NCBI GenBank assembly: GCA_018466975.1
Contig: CM031556.1
Location: 4,216,001-4,280,000 of the forward strand
From: Sparassis latifolia
Taxonomy: Eukaryota; Basidiomycota; Agaricomycetes; Polyporales; Sparassidaceae
Direction of reading: 5' to 3'
DNA length: 64,000 nt
The number at the start of each line of letters is the position of its first letter. Positions within the stretch are counted from its first letter, which is position 1. Made by a program: the position numbers and the translations under genes. Positions 35,766-47,597 of this stretch are shown here, in pieces. The notes beneath the pieces were generated by a model, which was not told where the DNA came from, did not search any database, and saw only the letters and a list, made by a program, of their open reading frames with translations.

Positions 35766-37027
35766 GGATGGTGAATGGGTGCTGTCCGCGAAGCAGATGT
35801 GATGCCAAAGGGCCGGCAGGCATGATAGCTGCCATGCAGCTATAATATCCGCCAAGGCTTTTTGCCTTTCATTCGTCTCGCGTGCAGTTACGTTGTTTGA
35901 CCTCAGGGAGCTTCGGTAGCTATCCCAGAGCATGCTCCTCAACGAATCCGTCACGTATTTTTTTCGGCTAATATGTTTCTGCGATATCTACTGAGACTTG
36001 GCGCGAATACGCTTCAAATATATTCTCATCAGCTGTCACGCTGAAGGTGATTTGGATTCCTCGAAAAGCAAAGAATACTCTGATCTCAGATATGATGTGG
36101 GTAGACGCGATCACGTGCACCGTACTAACGATCAAGTTGGACCATGCTGACAACTAAGGACCTTATACTTGAAATTGAAAACGAGCACGGTAGACTTGCT
36201 TGCGGACCTATTCGCACCTTATGCATGCCTCGTTGCATTGTTCTGTTCAGTCGCCGCTGCTATACCGGTCTACGGCAAGTTGCCTTTGCTCCAGATATTG
36301 TTTGAGAAAATATCATGTACTTGAAGGCAGCGGCATGCTTTGTACTTTCAACGATCCTAGGATACCTTCGATTATCTCTACTAGCGACGTGCTTCAACTA
36401 TCTTCTGCTTCTCGTTTATTCTCTGAGATAGTTTCTCTCCATCATACGCGTCTGTGTGCATGCCAACTCTTCTAAGACGGGACCTCTTCCTTCAGCCAAC
36501 CGTTGGCGGTGCACCCTTCCCTCCTAAATAGGATGCATGCCATTTGTGTACGGCGAGGTGAGGTATCTATAGAAATCCTATAGCAAGCCTGGTTCACTGC
36601 AATTTATACGTTAAATTCTTAACAGATGCTAATTACGGATCTCAAACATCCATCTCTATACAGTGGCAAGCCTATAGCCCTTTTTGGATTGTCGTAGTCT
36701 TTCTCTGTGCACTAACTGAAATCTTAGTCTCGTTGTAAGAGCACATCTTCGCCTCTGCGATAACAGGGACATTGCTCACACCAACGATCAGGTGCACGAC
36801 GACGGAGAGCTCTGTCGCTGCCAGAGCACGGAGAAGTCTAGCCCACCACTCGAGGATCCGGAGGTCCCGCTGCTCAAGAGGTAGAGCTCGTTGAGTATGG
36901 CTGCATTTGTAATGTGGGCAGAGAGCCCATCAAGTATGCACAAATACTTATGCTATTTAAGCTAGAGGCGCGACGGGATATATATTCCACAGGTACAGGA
37001 GGAACATCATGGAGGATGCGCCCCATT
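35766..37027. other. Intergenic region, no gene seen
   Basis: About 1.26 kb between the convergent ends of F-box gene 4 and gene B. Open frames are short and without domain content. The last part (from about 36900) is more AT-rich. No repeat or RNA gene was identified. Confidence 0.45.
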
Positions 37028-40000
37028 TCAAGGCCCCCGCGCGTCCTTTAAGCTATCTGCATCCCACACATAATCCTCTGTGTCTAATTCATCCTCCTCT
37101 TCAGCTTCCTCCTCTTCGTCTTCCTCCTCTTCCTCCCATTGCTTCTCTTCCCTCTTGGCTTCTTCCTCTCCTCCTTCTTCGCCTACATCCGGACGCTTTC
37201 TCTGTGCCTCTCCAACCTGAGTCTTCCCGTTTCTTTGGCGCCTTTTCACCACGCCGTCGCCTAACAACTCCGCCAACTGATGATCTAGCCGCCATCGAAG
37301 AGTGACATCGTTTTCTATCCCCAGCGACTCGGAGTTGAGTTTCTCAACGAGCTTGTCCTTGATCTCTGGCGTGTTGAACTTCTCGTACAGCGTCTTCGCA
37401 TGGAGCATTGCAAGGCGAGCCAGAACAGTTGCATAATGCCATGATCCTATAGCAACGGTGAGGTTTATCCGTTCTGCTTGACGCTCAAAGAGTTCAACTC
37501 GCTGCATAACATCAGTTCAAATAGCCATGGTTCGAAATGCGGCGACATACATTGTCATCTGTCCATGCGGCAGACAGATTGATTACTGGGCCATCCGTCG
37601 TCCCAGCGAAGACCGGATATCTGATGATACCAGCAGCCTCTAGGAATCTCAGCAAGGCAGCGGAGTACATCCTAGTCTGATTGTGACCCTTCGCGATGTC
37701 AGTGTGATCCTTCTTGTACTCGAGAGAGAAGACAGGGAGCTGCAGTATAGAAGCTGGCCCAACCTTCGGATTCTTTGCCTTCGACGATTGCCCAGATGTC
37801 AAACACTGACGGCGAGCATGCATTTTCCGCATCTCTTGTTTGAGTCGGTTGCCTGGAGATTCGTCGTATAGCTTGTCAGTCTTGCAGCCGGTCGCATTCG
37901 CAATATTGTAGTCAGTCGACTGGGCCTTTGGCTTAACGGAAGATACGATGGGATCGGAACTCACGGACGGAGTCTTCTGGGACGCAGAGCTAGATGCAAC
38001 GTTCCTCGAGCCCTCTCGCCGAAGGTCCAACACGCGTGCATGAGCTGCAGGGCCGTCTGCAGTCTGCGGCCGGTGGAAAGGGAAGTGCGATGCCACGTCT
38101 TTCTTGGCCTTTGGTTTGGCCACTGCGGCAAGCTGGAATTTATTGAGCAAGATCCGTTTCACGGGCAGATCAACTTGAAGGACACCGAGGCCATCACACT
38201 TTCCACGAAGGGGGGAGTCGGAGAAACGAGTTAGTAAGTCTTGGAGCGTTTGGCGTGATTCCCACCGCACAACATGAGCTTCAACCTGGTGTCTGTTCGT
38301 GGTCTCCTCTGCACGTTTTTCCTCGCTGAGCCGATACAGTTCGTCAAAGTATCTCTCGGGGACTTCTTGGACATGGCGGGAGTACTGAGCAGCATTCGTT
38401 CCATGGTAATCCAGAGCGAGACTCCTAGGCAATGCAATCATAGTCTCTATTCTGTTGAGTAATTGTTATCAGTATATATATTCAGCGGCACATGAAGGAG
38501 GTGACTTACGCGGCGACCCTGAGAGGTTGTAAGTCACGGACAACATTAGCTCTTTCAGTGAACAAACTGGGTTGACCGGCAATCGCGCTGGTAAAAAAGT
38601 CTCGGAATAAACAATCGAAGTCGGCACGCCACGACACCTCAGGGACTGGAATGACTGAAGCTGCGTATCTTTGCTGATACATCGTTGCCCTGAGAATAGT
38701 GGAGAAGTGACCTCTAAGCAAAGGAAGGATTTCTTCGGGGACGTCCGGCCAATCCATTCCGAGAGTGTCAACTTCATGCAGGAGCTCATCTTTGTAGGAG
38801 CTGAGGTATTCGTCTGCAAAAGGTAAATCACCCTAAACTGTGTCAGCGTATATTGGGAACTTAACAGAAAAGCTTCCGACTCACGACTGTCTTCCAGTTC
38901 TTGGGCCACATGGGCCCTAGGAATTCTTTGCATATTTCTGCCACAACTGGATTGAACCAGATTGGACGAGGCGTGGCATGACGGTCAAACATATAATCGA
39001 ACATAATATTACTTTGTTCATCTTTCGCGGCGTTTCCGGCAAATCTTCACATGAGTGGTGAATGGTGAGAGACGTGATCTATTACAGACTACGACACCTA
39101 CTCAGAACATGACATAGCCTTTGTGGCTAGCATAAAAGGCTTGGCACGTGTTTCTCTGTTTGCGTCCTCGTTAAGCGAGGAATCAACGACGGCAAAGTGG
39201 GAATACTTGCAATTTCTGATCGCTTGACGTATCATGATGCACACTACAAGTGAATCATCAGCCAGGGTCAAGAAGCAAGCAGTAGAAATTTACTCTGTGG
39301 CGTTGCCGGGTAACTTCCGCTGCTGGCTCGATGTGGACTTCGCAGAACCGAGGGATCTGCAAGTTGACAGCATTAGAAGCATATCATGGAGGTAGTAGAC
39401 TTACTTACCCTTGACGAGTCGCATTCTTAACTGGCTCTCGGGACCTACAATTCAGGATGTTAGAGTCATCACGACAGCAATGCGCAGTATAAATTACTCA
39501 CTTCCCATGGCTTGAACCTTGAGACTTACTAGACATTTGGACAAGTGAAGTTATTGTGGTAAGGAGAATGGCTCGATAAGAGACGTACTCGTCCTCATAT
39601 TTATACCCAAGCGCTTCCGTCCATGACAGAATTCTGTGGAAACAGTCTTCACCCGTGACAACAGAATCTGGGATCAAACTGGTATCAAGGCGCCACAATG
39701 GAACACAGTTTCGGCAGATATCCTCGACTAGATGTGGCACTGTTTCCTTGACGATCGTGGTGACTCTCGACAGTAAGCCTTGTAGGCTAAGGATAAATCG
39801 AGATAGTACTAATGCTTCATGAGGCAAAGCCAAATCAAGAAATGCATCTGGTCCCAGGCTGCCGATGTGGACTGGAAGCTGTAAAATATCGGTATTAATC
39901 AAAATGCCACAATAGAACACTGTATGAAATACTCACTAGGACGTTCTCCGAGGCTGCATCATTTTCTAACCACCCACAATAGAAATGTACGTATGTGCCC

Positions 40001-41201
40001 GTCTTTGAGTACGCCACACCTATGATCGGTACAGTGAGTGTCCATACTTGCCTTTGTCGGAGGATGCTGGTCATGACAACCGGGAAATCATCTTCCTCTG
40101 CCATGCATAGAATCGGCAGCAAGCACTGCTTAGGGATCTTCTGTGATGAAAGGTATGTCAAGATATGAGCGTTCAATTGTGCTGGGCACTGATTCTCGAT
40201 TGTCTCCGAATCAGGGATTGAATCTTCTGTAGAATGCTAGACTGTTGTCCACGCCAAAAAGAAGCATAAAATTTGACGAACGTAATGACCTAACAGTGTT
40301 TGGACCTGATGATTCGTCGTTAGGCTCGTTTGGTTGAACTGAGGTGGCATGATGTGATTGTTCTTCCAGTGACTCGGGATGAGATGCACTCGCTTGAGTA
40401 GCAATTGTCAGCGCTTCCTGCTTCTACGATGCTAGGGTATACAAAAGAACGTACGAAGAGATTGTGCTATACTCGGCTCCGCGACCGTAGATGACTCGTC
40501 CAACTCATCGATCGTATCACTGTCATGTTGTGGTTCTGACAACTCCGTGACAACTGACATCAGCAAGGGGGCTCGGATGTCATTAGCAATATATCCAAAT
40601 AGTGGACTCAGACGGGTGTTGGACAGGCGAGGTAATGCGACCTTAGCTCCTTCACTAGATAAACTTAACTCAGAAGCGGAGACTCAACATGAGGCACCTG
40701 GTTATGCTCACCTGATCACTAAATCTGGAGTATCAGGAGACATCGCATTGCGGACTGCAACCAAGAGAAATGACTCTTTTGAGTCAACATTACCGGAAAC
40801 ATTCTCGGTGGCAACGATGTTCCTCAGTCTGAAGCAGTCGCTTAGCGTAGTGCCGAACATCCTTCTGAACTGGGTCTCCAGCGTCGCGTCTGCTCCAATG
40901 ATCATGTCCATTGATTTACCGCTGCCATGATCTGGATTGCGCAATTCGTCTAGCAACGGTTGAACCAGAGGATTGATGGGAGGGTGCGGTCCCTGGATTT
41001 CAGCAGTGAGCAATCCTGCCAGCATTAATGAACAAAATCAATAATTACGGTCTCCACCCAAGACGGGAGCACTCTACTCTGAAGTAGCAAGTTGCACAAT
41101 GATTGCACATCAGAAGGCCACGATTCGTCTCTGCCCTCGCTATAGGCGTGGAAAATGAACTCATCTTTGAGCACATCGAGATACTGACAGTAAAGGTCCA
41201 T
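37028..41201 (-). CDS. Gene B: diverged paralogue of genes A and C
   Basis: It starts at 41201 (MDLYCQYLDVLKDEF), matching MDPLKQYLHILKED of genes A and C. The same blocks occur in order: GPHPPINPLVQPLLDEL; LPILCMAEEDD with VPIIGVAYSK; PVHIGSLGPDAFLDLALP; a segment ending KAMSCSE; FRDFFTSAIAG; and the C-terminal LPVFSLEYKK, GHNQTR, PVFAGTTDG. A 51-bp intron at about 37507-37557 joins AAWTDDN to RVELFERQ. Compared with A and C it lacks the chimeric exon duplication. It carries an extra stretch near 39100-39360 (including NCKYSHFAVVDSSLNED) and ends in a long Glu/Asp-rich tail. DNA similarity to A/C is low, so it is an older duplicate. Function is unknown. Confidence 0.7.
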
Positions 41202-42343
41202 CTGTATCAAGTGGACTATGAAAGAGAAAGATGGTACTTACTGAACGATGGAAACAAACCTTTTATGTTTAAAAATGCGGAGAAGCCGTGGCGATTGTTT
41301 GAGCTTACGTGCGTTCGATCGTGGAGCGCCGCCAACTTAGGTCCACACAAGGCACCACAACTTCATGATTGCACTTGAGACACAGAAAACACATAAAAAT
41401 CTGTAGCAACTATGGTAACGCTTGACGGAAAAACTACTTGGAGATAGAGACACAAAAAAATAATCGCCCGGCAAAAGAAAATACAGCATCCGAGTACCAG
41501 CACTTGAGGGTCGAGCGCTGCGCATCGATACGAACAATAGGTAGATTCAACCCAACAGTAGTGTGACATTCATGTACTTTGCATCCAGACACGCAGTGCC
41601 TGCAGTGGCAACTGCAGTAATGACGCCCGAGCATCTTCCTCTTCCACTCACGTACCAGACGTCTTTCGAATCTCCGGAAACCTCAGAGTACATTCGCGAT
41701 AAAAAGCAAGCATAGAAGTCTGCGGAAGTTCTAGAAAGCAGTACCACACAGAAACTGAGGACTTGGCGAAACCACGTGTACCGATGGCGACAAAGAACCT
41801 TCCCTTGAAGTCTTCGTCTGGCTCCGTTGCACCACCGAATTTTGAGACAGCTGCTTGGCGACATGACTTCAGCATTGTATCCTTGTAGTTGCCGAGATGA
41901 CCACTTGGCAGAACGTGAACATAACAGGGTGCGGCGGCGGGGCCTCCACGAGGCGCTCACCTTCCTCCATCGTGCGTGCACTGTAAATACGACGTCGGTG
42001 CCGACTAAGCGCCACCTTCAGTCTGGACTCAAAGTCCAGGGTATCAGAAAGCGATACGATCACGATTTAAAGATGATTGTACCTTTTAACGCCTTCGTGG
42101 AAGGCCACCTTGTCGGCGTTCTCGCCATTGAATGTGGGTCCGTTACGCATATCCGTGTGCGCAGTGACGACAAAGTCCGAGTTGCCATGCGCCTTCACCG
42201 CTGCGACGGTGCACTCCACATATGTGTCCATGTCCACGACGTCTATCCTATACACCTGCCCACAACGTTTTGCTTGCAAGGAGACATCAGTATTGCGGCT
42301 GTTTCGTTCGTAGATCGAATATAACGACATACGGAACGCCTGA
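41202..42343. other. Stretch with fragmentary minus-strand frames
   Basis: Between gene B and the GH16-like gene there are consecutive minus-strand frames at 42330-42067, 42063-41869 and 41875-41648. They could be exons of one small gene (for example EECTLRF-like and FFVAIGTRGFAKSS segments). I recognise no family and cannot confirm the junctions. The 230 bp next to 41201 should be the promoter of gene B. Confidence 0.3.
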
Positions 42344-43564
42344 TCATCGATATGGCTTCAACCACGGAGAGATTCCACGGGCCTCAAATAGCTCCTGGCT
42401 TGTAGGGCAGTCCCGTATGCTTGACGTCGACGGGTTGCACGACGAGGCGGGAAAGCTAGCCATGGGCATTCCCCAGGTGGACGGCTGCAGCACGCCGGCG
42501 GTAATGTCGGCCGGGATCGCGCTACGCGGGAAGAAGTGCACTGAGATCCCGCCGGTGAGCAATTGCACTGAGAACTGTTAGCCGTGCCCGAAGCAAGTTG
42601 ACAAAGGCAATGTACTGGCATAGACTCTGCCGCCGACGTTGTTGAATGCGGCGCCGAACGAAGTCGGATCCGACGCGCGGGTTCCGCAACCGGCATCCCC
42701 AGTGTCTGCCACGGAGCAGTCAGTGCCACCAACGAGCCCACCTGCGATGCCCAGGGTGCTGGAGTTGTTGCTGGGGAGGGTGCAGGCCGCGTTCGTGTGT
42801 AGTGTCGCCTGGTTGTTCGTGTAGGTGTTGACGCCTTCCACGATGTCAAGCTCACCACCTGCGGGCCAGTTGGGTCTTGTACGGAGAAGGAAGATGAGCT
42901 ACATGAGCCACTCAGGTGAGTACAGAGGACCCACCGTTACTCCAGAATGCGGGCCACGTCCCGCAGCTGGTCGGCATATGTACCGAGTCCATGATCATGA
43001 CGGTGCTGATGTTGTACGAGAAGTTAGTTTGAATTCGGACGCTCTTCCTGAAGCCGGAAGTGATCTGAGGAGTCGTATCTACGCGCATGACAGCGTTACC
43101 TGCGCTGTTTATCTCGGTCAAGTTGCCCGATTGCTGTTTAACAGCTTTCAGTATCAATTGCGCAGGGAGAAGGCGCAAAAGACGCACGGCGATCCCGGAA
43201 TCTACATATTGTATAGTTCCTGCAGTAGGATCGGCGTATGAGAAGAAGGACCATCCATTAAAGAACGTGCTGCCTTCCTGTACTACCAAGGTCAGAGTGT
43301 GCCCAGTGAGTCAACAAAGACACTAACATAACTTTGAGCCAGTTTGAATGGCGACGTGGCATTCGTCCCTCCGGTAGCAATGGGAACTTCTGCACTGGCA
43401 GATGTCGTCGGAAATGTGGCCGGAGTACTTGCTGAGGTTGAACTAGCCTGACTCGGGGCAACCTTCACGCAGTATTGTGCAGAACCGGCAGGCTTTTCCT
43501 CAGCAGACATACCAGAGTATGCCAAACGGAGATCGTCTGCACGCTGCGCTTGATTGCACGACAC
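42344..43564 (-). pseudogene. GH16 endo-beta-glucanase-like gene with abnormal 3' end
   Basis: The minus strand reads PFKLAQSY, intron, EGSTFFNGWSFFSYADPTAG, then MDSVHMPTSCGTWPAFWSN, intron, NWPAGGELDIVEGVNTYTNN, then GTDCSVADTGDAGCG, and after a further intron VYAMQLLTGGISVHFFPRS and ITAGVLQPSTWGMPMASFP. This is the basidiomycete GH16 beta-glucanase fold with the catalytic pattern E-x-D-x-x-E (ELDIVE, near 42845-42860) intact. After SSCNPS the sequence leaves the family, where a final Cys-containing strand is expected, and stops about 25-30 residues later. The N terminus is Ser/Thr/Ala-rich with no clear signal peptide. I read it as a 3'-truncated gene or pseudogene of a secreted cell-wall enzyme. 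Confidence 0.7.
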
Positions 43565-44775
43565 AAATGCTTTCTCAGCAGTCCAATGTCGTCACGCTGT
43601 CTCCGGTGGAAATCCCTAGAAGCATCTCCGTCAGGCTGGCGAGTTGGCTCTGCAGTTGCTTGTTTTACTCTGACAGCTGATCGGAGATGCGTCCGTTGGT
43701 CTAGTATGCCTGTAGATCTAGATCCCAGGCTTGTATACCCCCTTCAGCGTGGATAACGCCGCTGACAAGTGCACGACTGAGGACCTGAAGAGCGACCAGC
43801 GTATTCCTCCTCTCTTTCATCTCGACGGGGGAATGATTCCATCGGTGGCAGCATGTGATAGACTCCGGGACGTCCACGCGGTACGATGTATCCCACTGGC
43901 GAAGGAAGAAGAACGTGTATAACTGTTCCATGGATAGCGACTGAGATAACATACAGTACTTTGGGAGGACAACTCCCGAGCCACGACAGGTGACCACCGG
44001 TCAGTGAGATGATCCGTTTGAGTTCAGCGATTGGCATCCCTCTTAAGCTTGTGAGTTTCTTGGCGGATGTATTCCACCTGCAATTGTTTGACGGGCACAA
44101 TTGGTCGCTTGTCATTCCCACTTTGAATTGACACGGGTAGGCGGTATAGTTTGAGGTGCTGGCTGTGGCTTCCGTACTTTGCTCTATTCATTATGAGTTC
44201 GCTCAAAATTTTCGACATTGCCGGGGGCTGAGATGAGGTCGTTGCCAGCACTGGCGTCAACTTGGCGTCCAGGTCGGTTCAGCGCTTACTGTGGACTTAG
44301 CGCTCACTGTTAGCGGGCCGGATGAACGACTTCTATTGAGTAGGCACGATACTCACACCGGAGATTGTTCACCTCTCTCTTCCTCACCACCATGTGCAGG
44401 CGCTCAAACTCAAAGCGTTCTTGCTCATTGTCTGACCGTCTATCTGCAAAGTCCGAGACTGCTCTGATCTATCGTGACTTCCACAGGCGCGTCCCATCGA
44501 TATCGTTCTCATCTCGAGCTCGCGCATATCCATATCTACTGCAGCCGGACGTCTCTTGGGCCCGACCGCAGCGAGCTTGCCCAGTCCGGACACATTTCTC
44601 AGCAGAACTAGTGCCCCCGAGCCCACACCCTACTCAGCAACGTTGTGCAGGATGGGTCAGCTGATAACCGGGAGGGGGTGACAAAGCAGCGATGGGCCAG
44701 TTCTCAGACCTCATAAATTGGGGCACGGAACAGACATTCGGACAGGCTTGGCGTCCCACTGTCAACCAGACCAAC
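43565..44775. other. Intergenic stretch, no gene assigned
   Basis: About 1.2 kb between the GH16-like gene and the dehydrogenase gene. Minus-strand frames at 43701-44121 have a short hydrophobic run (VLYVISVAIHGTVIHVLL) but no family resemblance and could belong to the missing 5' part of the GH16 locus. An alternative upstream start for the dehydrogenase exists at 44692. Confidence 0.35.
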
Positions 44776-46229
44776 ATGTCGATTAATATTCCTCAGACTA
44801 CACGCGAGTACCATCTCCCCAAGGTGCGCTTTACTGCAGTGGTGTGCACTCCGCCGCCTGACGGGACGAGCGAAGGTGGACGGGTACCATAACCTAGTCG
44901 TCCAAGAGGCGCCGTTGCCTGCCCCAAGGGCATCTGAAGTCCTCGTAAAGGTGCACGCCGTGTCCCTGCAGGTTCGTACCTCGCTTCATGCGCGTCAGCC
45001 CTACCGTCCCCGTGTTCACCTCCGCGTTCCGATACGTTAGTATCGCGACTTGATGGTCGCGACGAGCAAATATCCGCTCGGCCAGAAACCAAACGTCGTC
45101 CCATGCTCGGACATGGCGGGCGAGATCCTCGCCGTCGGCGAAGACGTGCGCACTTGGGCCGTTGGCGACCGTGTCTGTGCCAACTTCGCGGTGGACCACG
45201 TCTATGGCGAACTCACGGACGAGGCTAGGCTCTCCGCGCTTGGCGCGCCCATTGATGGTGTCTTGACGGAGTACAAGGTCCTTCCAGCGCACGTTAGTCG
45301 TCTGCTCGTCTTGCTCACCGATAGACGTGATTAACGAAACTTGCGCGGAGGACAGTGCCTCGTGCGCGTTCCGGAACACCTCTCCTACGAGGAGGGATCG
45401 ACTCTGCCGTGCGCCTTTCTCTGATCTTCCTATATGCGCCTCCCAACTCCAGATGACACAGATGTGCAGGGCTCACTGCGTACAACGCGCTGCTGGGCCC
45501 CGTCCCGCTCAAGGGTGGTGACACGGTCCTCGTCCAGGGCACCGGCGGCGTCTCCATCTTCGGGCTCCAATTTGCGGTCGCGTCCGGCGCGACCGTCATC
45601 GCGACATCGTCCTCCGACGAGAAGCTCGAGATCGCGCGGCAGCTCGGCGCGGCGCACCTCATCAACTACCGGAAGACGCCGAACTGGGCGGACGAGGTGA
45701 TGCGGATCGTACGTGTGCCCCTTTGTGCGTGACGAATGACTAATGCGTGGAGTTTTGGCGCGGGCAGACGGGCGGTAAGGGCGTCAAGTATATCATCGAA
45801 GTTGGCGGGGCCGGGACGCTGATGCAGTCCGTACGCTCGATCGCGTATGGCGGGTGGATATGCGTCATCGGGTTCGTTGCGGGGTGAGTCGTGCACCGCA
45901 TCCGTGCCCAGTTCGTACTGAAGGCGGGACTTCCTCTTGCGCAGGGCGGCGACGTGAGCCAGCTGCCGACGGCCGTGCTGACGCGCTGCGCGATGCTCCG
46001 CGGGATCGTCGTCGGTCCGCGTGTTCAGTACGTCTGCTGCCGCGCTTACTACTCTGTGCGCGTACTCATCTCCCGTAGGTTCGAGGCGATGAACGAGCTG
46101 ATCAGCGCGAAAAAGCTCAAACCCGTCGTGGACAAGGTGTTTGCGTTCGAGGAGGCGAAGCAGGCGTACGCGTACCTGGAGAGTCAGAAGCACGTCGGGA
46201 AGGTCGTTATCAAGGTCTCGAAAGATTGA
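44776..46229 (+). CDS. Medium-chain dehydrogenase/reductase (zinc-independent alcohol dehydrogenase-like)
   Basis: Eight exons give about 345 residues. The start at 44776 ([16 protein letters not shown]) fits the family better than the in-frame ATG at 44692. Blocks are [62 protein letters not shown], the Rossmann motif [17 protein letters not shown], and [15 protein letters not shown]. The end is [12 protein letters not shown]. No structural or catalytic zinc Cys cluster is visible, matching the quinone-oxidoreductase-like branch (MDR7-type). The substrate is unknown. One oddity: the strongest donor at 45884 breaks frame with the next exon (from 45945), so a weaker donor at 45876 must be used or the gene carries a frameshift there. 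Confidence 0.85.
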
Positions 46230-46805
46230 GCTGGGTGAGATGGCGATTCGGTCGACGAATGCGGTTACTTCATGCAGCTTAGGACGTGAGTGTTCATTTT
46301 GATTCGGAGCAGGGAAGCGGTTCTGATTCTCCCACCGCTCCTCAGATGTTACTATGTCACCCTGTATTTTTGACGGTATTTACAGAAGTATGTAGAAGAC
46401 AATACATTTATAGCGATCCGATGTGCCCATTGACAAGCAGTACACGAAGTGCTTTCAAATCAAACATACCACAGGATCTGTGCGAGTCTGGTGCAGCTTC
46501 CTCGGAACCAGCGAACTGCTCGATCGCTCCCTTCACGAAACCCAACAGGTCTAATTTCCTCGTGAAGATGCCCACGTTCATTGTACGAACGGCGTCTTAA
46601 CAGACTGCTACGGACTCTCGACCGACCCGATCGAAAAGCATAGTCGCCGATGAGACATATAGAGAGATAGACGTTGCACGCCTCCGAAATGAGATTCAAG
46701 ACAGGAGGCGGAGAAAACGTGAAACTGATCCATGAATATAATACAACGTGAAGTCTGTGCTGAGACTACTGTACAGGTGGGAGGACACAACAAACCAACG
46801 TTGGA
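46230..46805. other. Convergent intergenic region, no gene seen
   Basis: About 575 bp between the stop codons of the dehydrogenase and the small NTF2-like protein gene. Only short frames occur. It is probably two 3' untranslated regions. Confidence 0.45.
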
Positions 46806-47473
46806 TTAGTTGGTGAACAACGCCTCGTCGCCGTCGAGCGTGAGGGTGTCGATGCGCGGGGAGCCGCCCTCTTCGCGCACGCTGTGGAAAAATGAGTATA
46901 GTACGCGCGATGAGCTACCACGTTGCTTACGATGCAGCAGCAGTGACCTCAGCTTGAGTCCCTGAGTTCTTCTGAGCCCACGCAAAGCGCGTGACCGGCT
47001 AAAGTACGAATCAGCGCGACCGACGGTCAAGTAGTGGATTAGAAACGCACATGACCGGGCTCTGTCGTATCCTGCGCCGAAAAAGTGGCGGTATCTGGAT
47101 TCCACTTCTTCTGCAGCGCGAGGATGCTCTCCTTCAAGCCCGCCTTGTCGACCTCATTCCCGGCAACGACACCGGTGGCGTCCTTGGTGAACATGTTGTT
47201 GAAGCGGGTGCTGAAGAGGTCAATAGGCCCGGGGCCCATGCGCAGACCCAGCGGGCCAGGGTTCTTGAAGTGGATGTAGGGCGAGTTGAGGAGGGTGGTG
47301 AGATGCTCCTGGAGCCACTCTGGAGAGGCAGAAGAGGCCATGACGCTCGTGTTAGAGATGGTGGAGAACGTGGGCAGGGCGACGAGCGCGGTCTGCTGTG
47401 TGCGAGCGGGGATGGTGGAAGAGAGGAGGAGAGAGAGGAGCAGAAGGTGGCGGTTTACGTTGAAGGAGACCAT
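46806..47473 (-). CDS. Small NTF2/SnoaL-like family protein
   Basis: Three exons (47473-47051, 46998-46931, 46881-46806) join in frame to 188 residues. The start at 47473 gives a hydrophobic N terminus (NRHLLLLSLLLSSTIPA) that looks like a signal peptide. A downstream ATG (MASSASPEWLQEHL) at about 47341 would give a cytosolic form matching the relative at 16.9 kb. Core blocks are GPIDLFSTRFNNMFTKDATG, VVAGNEVDKAGLKESIL, LQKKWNPDTATF, VTRFAWAQKN and PRIDTLTLDGDEALF. The alpha+beta pattern with a late Arg-Ile-x-x-L-x-L-D strand resembles NTF2/SnoaL-like folds; this is inference. No function can be assigned. Its 5' end lies about 125 bp from the right duplication arm. Confidence 0.7.
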
Positions 47474-47597
47474 GCTGAACCAATACCGCCTTCGAGTGAT
47501 GTCATCATCATCGTCGATCTGGATCTGTCCAGGCTCGGGCCGGCGCCACGGGCGCCTTCGTGCGGTTGGCCCTCGGCGATGTTGAACTTCAAACGTT

